Part shown: piece by piece, positions 28,715 through 35,915 of the stretch
Position numbering within the stretch: the first letter of the stretch is position 1
How the letters are laid out: every line of letters begins with the position of its first letter
From: Desulfobaculum bizertense DSM 18034
Lineage (GTDB): Bacteria > Desulfobacterota > Desulfovibrionia > Desulfovibrionales > Desulfovibrionaceae
Assembly: GCF_900167065.1 (NCBI RefSeq)
Contig: NZ_FUYA01000011.1
Coordinates: forward strand, 33,046 to 97,045
Reading direction: 5' to 3'
Length of the DNA stretch: 64,000 nt
Position numbers and translations under genes: made by a program
The notes under the pieces: model-generated
Seen by the model: the letters and a program-made list of their open reading frames with translations, nothing else
Told to the model about the DNA's origin: nothing
The model's database searches: none

Positions 28715-30109
28715 TTAAACCCGCGCCCGCTGGGTCAGTTCTTCGCGCCAGTCCCGGCCACCTTCGCCGTGGATCCGCGCCAGCGTGTTGGTGTTGGATG
28801 CAAGGTCCAGCGTATTGGCCTTGGAAATTTTCTCCCGGTCTATGTGCCGGAATGGCTGCGGCATAAAGTCGCAGCGCGTGTATTCAAAAAGATGCTCTTC
28901 CATGTCCACGGCACCCACGGGCAAATGCCCGCGCAGCGCGCCTTCGTACTGCATCCATGCCAAAGCTGGCTGGTTGAACGTCGTGTTCAGGATAGAGCGC
29001 TCATATTCGTTGTACTGCTCCGCTTTCTCTATGTTTGCGCGGCTGGCGGAGTACGACGCCTGAAAACGGCGCAGCACGCTTTCGCTTCCCCGGCCCGTGG
29101 CCATGCCCACGCGGTCCACAATGCCGCCAAAGAGTTCCTGATACCCGTTCGGCGCTGCCGTGTGGCTAAAGAACTGCGGCTTCTCCCGCGCTGCCCCCTG
29201 CAAAACCGTCCCCTTGTCCAGCTCCAGCACCCGCTCTTCCAGCGGCGTGTCCCGGTTTGTTCCGCCGGTGCTCATGTCTTCCACAAAAAGCACAAAAAGG
29301 TTGCGCACCAGCGCCCCCACCAGAGCGGCATCCACAAAGTCATTGGAATCGCGAATCTCTTTGATGATTGGCCCCAGAATGGAGTCCTGCCGATACTCGG
29401 AAATATTGCGCACATCCCCGACAATGAGCAGCTTGGGCAGTCCGGTGCGGGCGTCCCAAATCTCATGGCGCGTGCACTGTGCATCGTTCACGCACTGGGC
29501 GCGCTCGCCGGGCTTTCTTAGCCACACGGCAATGGGCTGCCCGTCGGCATCAATTTCAATGCCGTCATAAATCTCTGCACTGGCAGAACGTGGAGAAACA
29601 AGACGTGAAGCGTCTATAGGAAGAAGCGCCAGCGAAAGCGGACGCAAAGGGTCAGGCCGGGAAACAACCTGAAAAAGGGAAATGCCATCAAGCTTCCAGC
29701 CGAAATAGGCTAGTGCCTGAAGACCATAAAATGTGCTGCGGCGCTGCGCATCGCACCACTTGCGGCAGTCCAGCCCCCAGCGCTCAAACAGAGTCAGCGC
29801 CTGCCGCTGGTAATCCTCGCCCCACTCCGGGCTGCGCCCAAGCAGGTCCAGCCGTGGCGAAAAGCAGGGAGTCTGTCCAATGCCAACCGCCTCAACAACC
29901 AGCGACTCCATAACGCCATGCGCCATTGCGTCATTGGTGTAGAGGTCAAGGGCACGGTCTGCCACCCGGCGCTTTTCCCGCTCTGCACACATGGCAGAAA
30001 CAAGGGAACTCACCCAGTTGCCCATCGTCCCGCTAACGCTGGCACCAGTACGGCGCACACTGCGGCCACGGCCACGCGCCCGGCTGTGATGAAACACGCG
30101 CTTCGTCAT
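28715..30109 (-). CDS. phage portal protein (lambda gpB-like)
   Basis: A 464-residue portal of the lambda type, which forms the dodecameric DNA-entry ring of the capsid. Supporting segments are the N-terminal LDLYTNDAMAHGVMESLV, the DSNDFVDAALVGALVRNLFV helix, RFQASYSASRANIEKAEQYNEYERSIL (the clip/stem region, read in pieces) and the C-terminal PFRHIDREKISKANTLDLASN. The ATG overlaps the gpW stop (ATGA). The next expected genes to the left (protease/scaffold, decoration, capsid) are absent, replaced by a terminator and convergent lipoprotein genes. A decayed relative lies at 24773. Confidence 0.9.
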   Translation of the reverse strand: MTKRVFHHSRARGRGRSVRRTGASVSGTMGNWVSSLVSAMCAEREKRRVADRALDLYTNDAMAHGVMESLVVEAVGIGQTPCFSPRLDLLGRSPEWGEDYQRQALTLFERWGLDCRKWCDAQRRSTFYGLQALAYFGWKLDGISLFQVVSRPDPLRPLSLALLPIDASRLVSPRSASAEIYDGIEIDADGQPIAVWLRKPGERAQCVNDAQCTRHEIWDARTGLPKLLIVGDVRNISEYRQDSILGPIIKEIRDSNDFVDAALVGALVRNLFVLFVEDMSTGGTNRDTPLEERVLELDKGTVLQGAAREKPQFFSHTAAPNGYQELFGGIVDRVGMATGRGSESVLRRFQASYSASRANIEKAEQYNEYERSILNTTFNQPALAWMQYEGALRGHLPVGAVDMEEHLFEYTRCDFMPQPFRHIDREKISKANTLDLASNTNTLARIHGEGGRDWREELTQRARV

Positions 30110-30312
30110 CGCCGCGGCCTCACGCTCATGGCACGTTCAAGAACCGTCCCGCCCTGCGAGCGCTCTTCTGCCCGGATCTCTCTCCGGGCTGCCATCAACT
30201 CCCGCAAAGGGGCACGCTTAAAGCTGTAGCCATCAGGAGTCTCGTACTCCTGCATGTCCACAGCATCCACAGCGCCCTGTTCTATTTTCTTGGAAAGCTT
30301 GTCTTCGTCCAT
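30106..30312 (-). CDS. head-tail joining protein gpW-like
   Basis: A 68-residue protein from the ATG at 30312 (AAGGA 6 bases upstream), the same length as lambda gpW. It is helical and charged (LSKKIEQGAVDAV, LRELMAARREIRAEERSQGG). In lambda, gpW plugs the portal after packaging, and its gene lies directly between terminase and portal. Here a cargo block has been inserted between terminase and gpW. The stop overlaps the portal ATG. Confidence 0.82.
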   Translation of the reverse strand: MDEDKLSKKIEQGAVDAVDMQEYETPDGYSFKRAPLRELMAARREIRAEERSQGGTVLERAMSVRPRR

Positions 30313-30379
30313 AGAGTCCTTCCGCACAAGGTAGAGGTATTGGCTTAGCTATACCCTGCGCAGCGGACAAAAAAACAAA

Positions 30380-30423
30380 AGCGCCGTATGAAAAGTACAC
30401 AGCTGTACTTTTCATACGGCGCT
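30380..30423 (-). terminator. long-stem terminator of the KAP/TraB cassette
   Basis: A perfect 19-bp stem with a 6-base loop (ACAGCT) is followed on the minus strand by TTTTGTTTTTTT. It ends the transcript of the cargo genes to its right before gpW-portal. The counterpart at 25166-25209 has a different stem sequence but the same architecture. Confidence 0.9.
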
Positions 30424-30448
30424 GGAGAAGCGTGGTGGGGGGGGTAGA

Positions 30449-32635
30449 CTAAAATTTATTAAAATTTTCTAAAGCGTGTGGAAGAATCCGATCTTTTAAA
30501 TCCCTCAATTCTTCTTTATTGGGCGCATATGATTCTTCATCCCATTCGCTATCTATAATTTTCTTCAAGCTCTCAGCAAAGCCCTTTTCAGGAAAAAGCT
30601 CTTGGGCTGATTCTTTACTTAAAAAATTATACCGCTGGTGGAATACCCCACTCAAAAAACTTATAGAAACAGAATCATACCCCACAAGCTTTGAATAAAA
30701 TTTCTGTGGATCAAAAAAATTAAACACAGGAGTATGAGCGTATTTTCCTCCAGAGTGCTCTAGAACAACAAGCTCCCGCAACAAATCAAAATTGCGAGTC
30801 TCAAGCGACTTCAATATTAGATCTGGAAGCGTTTCTTTATTCTGAGAATCCCATTGCTCTTTTACACATTTTTGAGCTTTTTTATATAAATTTGGAAAAA
30901 ATTTTCCATCTTGACAATCTATATATTCTGTCGACAAATGCTGTATATCACAATTATACATCACGACTTCTCTTAACTTCTCATAATCATGAATCAGTTC
31001 TTTCTGATCTCGAAGTTTTTCTAGATTCTTCTCTGCATGAAATAGTACTTTTTCAATATCTACTTTGAACATTTTCCTATCATTAAATTTTTTCAAAAGC
31101 CCCGCTATATGAAGGACAGAAAGAACATCTTTAAGTTCCTCATTGAACAATATTTCTTTTTGCTTGGTTACAAGATCAAAGAATTCATCATCAGTCATTT
31201 GATCTTCAGTTGGTTCATCAAAATGCCACAATTTAACCCACGGAATTTCTGTTTGAAATAACGTTGAAGTCTTAATTTCTTTTAATACGGCTTCCCATGA
31301 ATTCACACCATCTTTCAAAAGTTGCAACCACACCCAACCAGGAAGTCTATACTGCTGGGGCGAATACTCCTTATATTTATTCTTCAAATAATTTGACTGA
31401 ACTGCTTCCTTCTTTGGATTCTCAAAATTCATACCCATTTCTGAACCTTGAATAATCTCCCCTTCAAAAAAATCATGTAGATCTAATTTACCAAGTCGAT
31501 TTTCGACATAAAAAATCAAAAACAAACCAGCAAATCTTTTTATAAAATTTTTGTTTTCATATATATCATCACTAAACCCCATGAAAATACTTCTAAGCTC
31601 TTCTAATCCATTACTAAACAACCGGATATTGCAAAATCTTGTATCGTCAAATAAAAATTTGATACCAGCTTTATTTTCTTTAATAAAAGTCAAAAACGAC
31701 ATACAGGCATGCCCGGCATCAAGGCATTCACTTTCATTCAAAAAAAGACTCTGTAGCCAACATGTATAGTTTTTAAAAAACGAATCAAAATCTGCTAAAA
31801 CCGTCCATCTTCTAAAAACAACTTTTTCTAATGTATCATGAATTACTACTTTAGCTTCGTGGCCAATCATTTCTGAATTTTTTACTAATTCCTCCTGATT
31901 CATAATTAAAATCAATTTAATATGCTGTTTCTCTACAATCTGATTTATGTATCCAAAAATGTTATCGGCACAAACAACACAGCGCTCAACATCATCAACA
32001 ACTAAAATATCATTCTTGGTAAACGGCTTTATCTTTCCCCAAAAAAGAGAAAACTCTTTCACACCAAGACTAACACGTTTCAAAGCTGAACGTGCAACAG
32101 CTCGCCCCAGCAGTATCCCCAACTTTCGAGTCTGTTTTGTATTTGCTCTGAAGAACTCCGCCTCAAGGTCTTCAACTGTTGAAATTCCATTTAAACTAAT
32201 AAAGACAGGATTTAATCCTGAACTTTTCAACCTTTTTTTATATTTTTTAAAAAATTTAGTAACAAAAAAAGTTTTCCCTACTCCCCATTTCCCATCTACA
32301 ACAAAAGCCTGCTCAACTTTTCTCTTTTCAAAAATATATCTTAATAATTCACTCTCTAGCCCATATCCCCACAAGGGATGCGAGTCATTTTCTTTGGGCA
32401 TCCTTCGCAATACTTTTTCATAATTATAGACAATAAAAAAATACAAAAAGAATATACTCAAAATCCAAAAATCAACTGGGACGTCGCTTAAAGCTGCCCA
32501 CATAAGCCTTATTCTAAACGGAATTTCTTCTACAAAATCTGAAAATCCAATTTCAATAGACTTAAGCCCGTCTATCAAACCAGAAGAAAAAACTACAGGA
32601 TTCATAAATCCCAAAGGATAGTAATATATTAACAT
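30449..32635 (-). CDS. KAP-family P-loop NTPase
   Basis: A 728-residue protein. The N-terminus has one or two hydrophobic segments (about 60-80), so it is probably membrane-tethered. Walker A GKWGVGKTFFV lies near residue 120 and Walker B ILVVDDVERC near 220, the pattern of KAP NTPases. A long helical C-terminal region of unknown fold follows. Members of this clade include the plasmid phage-exclusion protein PifA and other defence ATPases. The ATG at 32635 overlaps the stop of the TraB-like gene, so the two are coupled. It is strongly AT-rich, sits as cargo between gpW and a lipoprotein gene, and is not needed for virion building. Confidence 0.82.
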   Translation of the reverse strand: MLIYYYPLGFMNPVVFSSGLIDGLKSIEIGFSDFVEEIPFRIRLMWAALSDVPVDFWILSIFFLYFFIVYNYEKVLRRMPKENDSHPLWGYGLESELLRYIFEKRKVEQAFVVDGKWGVGKTFFVTKFFKKYKKRLKSSGLNPVFISLNGISTVEDLEAEFFRANTKQTRKLGILLGRAVARSALKRVSLGVKEFSLFWGKIKPFTKNDILVVDDVERCVVCADNIFGYINQIVEKQHIKLILIMNQEELVKNSEMIGHEAKVVIHDTLEKVVFRRWTVLADFDSFFKNYTCWLQSLFLNESECLDAGHACMSFLTFIKENKAGIKFLFDDTRFCNIRLFSNGLEELRSIFMGFSDDIYENKNFIKRFAGLFLIFYVENRLGKLDLHDFFEGEIIQGSEMGMNFENPKKEAVQSNYLKNKYKEYSPQQYRLPGWVWLQLLKDGVNSWEAVLKEIKTSTLFQTEIPWVKLWHFDEPTEDQMTDDEFFDLVTKQKEILFNEELKDVLSVLHIAGLLKKFNDRKMFKVDIEKVLFHAEKNLEKLRDQKELIHDYEKLREVVMYNCDIQHLSTEYIDCQDGKFFPNLYKKAQKCVKEQWDSQNKETLPDLILKSLETRNFDLLRELVVLEHSGGKYAHTPVFNFFDPQKFYSKLVGYDSVSISFLSGVFHQRYNFLSKESAQELFPEKGFAESLKKIIDSEWDEESYAPNKEELRDLKDRILPHALENFNKF

Positions 32636-33273
32636 GTACAATCTCGCAAAACAACTACATGTCCTGCTTCTTCAAGCAATTCTTTGAGTACTCCTTCATG
32701 TTTAGAGATGTGATCTGCACCAACTATAATAATACAACTCTGATCTTCTTCTAATAACAAATACGGAATTAAAGTTTGAAGCCACATTTGATCTCTCTCT
32801 GTATTATACGCAGGCTGGCAAACCGTCTTTTTTTCTTCTGCCATATATCTTTTCCAAAATTCACCATCAAAATTTAACCTATTCTTATCCTTAAAATTTA
32901 AAACATTTACAATTGTATTATACAAAAAATGGTTAGGAGCATCTTTTTCTAATTCATCTAATTCTCTATCATCATCAAGCCATACGGTTTCAACATCCGG
33001 ATAATACTCTTGGTGAGAATCCATATCATATCCAATTGAAGGAGTAATATGATGGTATTCGTCGCCAATCTTTTCTCTCAAAAAATTCTTTCTACTTTCT
33101 TCTAAACATTCAAAATCCCGCTGCCTCAATATCTGCTCTTTCATACTTTTTTTATACTCTACCGCAACAAATTCCGGCTCAACCCCTTGATCAAGACAAT
33201 CTTGCAAACCTTCCTTCAATTGTTGATGAGCATACAAAGAATTATGCCTACACCCAAACATATAAACCTTCAT
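32629..33273 (-). CDS. TraB/GumN (Tiki)-like protein
   Basis: A 214-residue protein from the ATG at 33273. Two segments fit the TraB/PrgY/GumN/Tiki fold: the early EFVAVEY strand with an acidic end, and the C-terminal TERDQMWLQTLIPYLL followed by CIIIVGADHISKHEGVLKELL, matching the family's RD-x-W/M helix and GxxH motif. Known members are metal-dependent proteases or pheromone-shutdown proteins; the match here is remote. It is the first gene of a two-gene unit with the KAP NTPase. The shared overlap suggests they act together, possibly as a sensor/effector pair. Confidence 0.55.
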   Translation of the reverse strand: MKVYMFGCRHNSLYAHQQLKEGLQDCLDQGVEPEFVAVEYKKSMKEQILRQRDFECLEESRKNFLREKIGDEYHHITPSIGYDMDSHQEYYPDVETVWLDDDRELDELEKDAPNHFLYNTIVNVLNFKDKNRLNFDGEFWKRYMAEEKKTVCQPAYNTERDQMWLQTLIPYLLLEEDQSCIIIVGADHISKHEGVLKELLEEAGHVVVLRDCTC

Positions 33274-33419
33274 AAGCGCTTCCACCTATAGCCTTTTCCA
33301 CTTTATCCATTTTCCATAAAAGCATCTTTCTATTGAAAAACTACACCAGACACCTTCAACCTTGAACCATAACCAGAAAACACTTATAGCTTTTCATGAT
33401 TTCAAACAAGGAGAAGATC

Positions 33420-34448
33420 ATGCGGAATCACAGCTTTGTTTTTCTCTGTGGCCTCCTGGCTTTTCTTGTGGCGTGCAGTGCTGAGCCAGAAGAAAAGACA
33501 CAGGCCAACACTCCATCCGTCACAGTACACACCACCGTGACCATAGATGAAGAAGCACCCAATTCCCCTCCGGCACAAGAAAAAGCCGTAGCGCCAGACA
33601 CTTCCCAAGCTCTGGAGTATGACACCCTTAGTTCCAGTTTAGGACTCTATCCACAGGGCAGCGCTCGCATTGCTAATTTCCACATTCAGCTCACAAAGCT
33701 TCCCAAAAGCGGAGGAATTACCCCGACACAAATACTGCACACCATCCGCAAGGCCGCACTCAACAAAGAGCATGAAATCTCTGTGGACCGCGTGAAAATC
33801 TTTCTTACCCCCTGCAAAGGGCTTATCGGCACAGGAAGCCTTGGCACTTGTGCTTACACCCCCAGCGGAAAACTTCGCGGCGCGAAATGCCCTGTCTGGC
33901 AAAGTGCCGTTCCAGAAAAAGCCATACCAGTCACAGAGCTACGAGCAATGCGACTCAATGGTTTTACAGAAAAATTCTGTGTCAAAGACCCTGCACCCGA
34001 TGCTCTCACCATTCGCTACGACAGCCCAGAAACCGGACAAGCCCTCAAATACGACTTCCTCAAAGCAGAAGCTGGCGGCACGCCAAGCGCAACTATTGTT
34101 GAAGCGACCATTCTCCTGCGCCCCGATCTGACAAACGAAAAGATCATCACCCCCGCGCAGGTGGGGCAAAGCATTGTCCACGCAGCTCAGGCCGTGCGCA
34201 AAGAAACACGTGGCGACGTTATCAAAATTTTTGTCGCATCATCGGACGTTTTCATGGAAAAAGACCTGCTCGGACTTGGCACCTATGTGTACGCCACCAA
34301 ATACCTCGGCGATCCCTGCCCCATGTGGAAAATTGAGGTTCCTAACCGAGCCATACCAAGCAAAGATATGGACGCCATGCTCGCACGTGGCGTTAGCAAA
34401 GAATATAAGAAATACGTGTACTTCAAATCACCGTATTCCGTGGAGTAA
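33420..34448 (+). CDS. predicted lipoprotein with tandemly duplicated domain (342 aa)
   Basis: Start at the ATG at 33420 with AAGGAG 7 bases upstream; the in-frame ATG at 33396 is not preferred. The signal peptide ends at the lipobox LVAC. A Thr/Pro-rich linker (about 20-60) leads to two copies of one roughly 125-residue domain (about 65-190 and 205-335). Each has a TPxQ...HTIRKA/VHAAQA helix, a VKIF strand, a G-LGTxxY loop and a CPxW motif followed by P-x-KAIP or NRAIP. I cannot name the family with confidence. It is divergent from the TraB-KAP pair and has a broken single-domain paralogue at 26520. Confidence 0.85.
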   Translation: MRNHSFVFLCGLLAFLVACSAEPEEKTQANTPSVTVHTTVTIDEEAPNSPPAQEKAVAPDTSQALEYDTLSSSLGLYPQGSARIANFHIQLTKLPKSGGITPTQILHTIRKAALNKEHEISVDRVKIFLTPCKGLIGTGSLGTCAYTPSGKLRGAKCPVWQSAVPEKAIPVTELRAMRLNGFTEKFCVKDPAPDALTIRYDSPETGQALKYDFLKAEAGGTPSATIVEATILLRPDLTNEKIITPAQVGQSIVHAAQAVRKETRGDVIKIFVASSDVFMEKDLLGLGTYVYATKYLGDPCPMWKIEVPNRAIPSKDMDAMLARGVSKEYKKYVYFKSPYSVE

Positions 34449-34454
34449 AAAAAA

Positions 34455-34474
34455 AGAGCCGGTCACCCGGCTCT
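34455..34474. terminator. terminator, copy 2 of the repeated hairpin
   Basis: AGAGCCGGTCACCCGGCTCT with an A-run on its left, which is a T-run on the minus strand. It should terminate the metallo-beta-lactamase-fold gene and, more weakly, the lipoprotein gene on the plus strand. Confidence 0.85.
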
Positions 34475-34487
34475 AATGTATAACTAT

Positions 34488-35591
34488 CTAAAGACTTTCT
34501 ATAAGCAATCTTTCTACAAGGAAACGATGGTCATCTGATCTTTCCCCCTTCGAAAGACATTCCTCATCTGGACCATACCAATCTCTATTTTCCTTTTCTA
34601 GAGCTACAAGCCCTAAATTTTTATCGGTAGCATACCATTTTTCTTTAAAGAACTTATTACACAATTTTTTATCAACGCGTGAATAAAGACTAACCACAAA
34701 AATCGGATGAGAATAGAAATTTTCAATTACAGAGTACGCAGCCTTATTGCTTTCAGAACCATGATGCGGCGCTGTTACAATAGGAATATTCTTAGGACTC
34801 ACTCCAAGAGAAGCATTCTCCAACTCTGAATCTCCACAAAAAAGAACAGCGTTATTTTTATCTGTCTCTGGAGCCAAAAAAGCAAGAGACATCTTGTTTA
34901 TTGCAGATAGTGCCGTACAATAACAAAGCTTTCCCAAATTTTCTTTTTTACTGCCTGATACCTTCTTTATTCTCTCTTCTCTTGCATTTACTGAATAAAA
35001 ATATTTATACGTTTCTTCCCCCTTCTTACCCCAAGAAAAATACCTTATTTTTATATTCTTCTCACCCGCCAGTTTAATTAGTAGTATTATTTTTTCAACA
35101 TGGGTTTTGACATATTCATAAATATTTTCTGACCTTTTTTTTTGCTTTAAATTTGAAATCAAAGTTCTTTTCATTTCATCATGGCTGACATCAAATTCAT
35201 CACTACAACAGGCAACAAGTTTTTCTACTGTATCGAAAGGATATTCACCATCATTCTTCATAAGCTCTTTTAAAACACTCATCTCTTTATCATAAAATTT
35301 CTTCCTTTCTCTTCCATCCGAAGGAATATCTTTTGCTCTAATAAAATAGCTAGGAACCCATAGTTCTTTTATTTCATTTTTCGCCGCCTGTTCAAACAGC
35401 CCAACAAGCCCCGTAATATGATCACTATCTGCATGCGTACAAACGACAACATCAAATTTCCTTGGCACACCATTCCCCTTACGCGGTATAATGCCCGTCT
35501 TACATCCTCCTCCATCTACCAAAATATTGACACAATCACGTTGCAACAAAAAAGAATCACCATTCACCGGAAAAGCTGTAAAAGTCTGCAT
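34488..35591 (-). CDS. metallo-beta-lactamase-fold hydrolase (ComEC C-terminal-like)
   Basis: A 367-residue soluble protein. Metal-binding motifs are THADSDHITG (the HxHxDH motif with the first His replaced: T-H-A-D-S-D-H gives HxDxDH), CGDSE and APHHGSES. This set resembles the MBL domain of ComEC/Rec2 and its stand-alone relatives, which hydrolyse phosphodiesters. A Lys-rich insertion (about 110-210) is unusual. Substrate is unknown: nucleic acid or a nucleotide are candidates. The gene is alone between two identical terminators in the middle of a phage head operon, so it is cargo. Confidence 0.82.
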   Translation of the reverse strand: MQTFTAFPVNGDSFLLQRDCVNILVDGGGCKTGIIPRKGNGVPRKFDVVVCTHADSDHITGLVGLFEQAAKNEIKELWVPSYFIRAKDIPSDGRERKKFYDKEMSVLKELMKNDGEYPFDTVEKLVACCSDEFDVSHDEMKRTLISNLKQKKRSENIYEYVKTHVEKIILLIKLAGEKNIKIRYFSWGKKGEETYKYFYSVNAREERIKKVSGSKKENLGKLCYCTALSAINKMSLAFLAPETDKNNAVLFCGDSELENASLGVSPKNIPIVTAPHHGSESNKAAYSVIENFYSHPIFVVSLYSRVDKKLCNKFFKEKWYATDKNLGLVALEKENRDWYGPDEECLSKGERSDDHRFLVERLLIESL

Positions 35592-35638
35592 AATATCTCC
35601 TTTTGAAAACTCAATACTCTATATTTGTTCACAAAAAA

Positions 35639-35658
35639 AGAGCCGGTCACCCGGCTCT
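35639..35658. terminator. terminator, copy 3 of the repeated hairpin
   Basis: AGAGCCGGTCACCCGGCTCT with an A7 run on its left (T7 on the minus strand). It lies directly after the zinc-ribbon gene and would stop the terminase transcript before the metallo-beta-lactamase cassette. Confidence 0.85.
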
Positions 35659-35684
35659 TTCTCATTTTTCACTTTTCTCCAGCC

Positions 35685-35915
35685 TCACATCACCTCAACA
35701 CTTTTGAACCTGTGCCCGCAGCGTGGGCAGCGGTGCCTACGCACCCGAACGCTTCCGTTCCACGGCCGGGTTGACATCACCCGGCAGCGCTGTGCTCCGC
35801 AGAGCGGGCAGCATCCGCCGCAGCGCGGATCCCAGTCCACTGCCGTGCTGGTCTGAATCTCTGTCACCAAGGTTCTCAACACTTCAACTGGAATGCTGTT
35901 TATCGGTTCGCCCAC
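35685..35915 (-). CDS. phage zinc-ribbon protein (Ogr/Delta-like)
   Basis: A 76-residue protein with two Cys pairs (CPLCG about residue 36 and CPRCG about residue 63) separated by a basic STRPW...RVRRH segment. The spacing and the RCPRCGHRF end resemble the Ogr/Delta late-gene activators of P2-like phages, though a Mu Com-like role is also possible. The start is a GTG at 35915 that overlaps the terminase stop by 16 bases. Its position between terminase and gpW is not the P2 position of ogr, which lies after gene D. Confidence 0.65.
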   Translation of the reverse strand: MGEPINSIPVEVLRTLVTEIQTSTAVDWDPRCGGCCPLCGAQRCRVMSTRPWNGSVRVRRHRCPRCGHRFKSVEVM

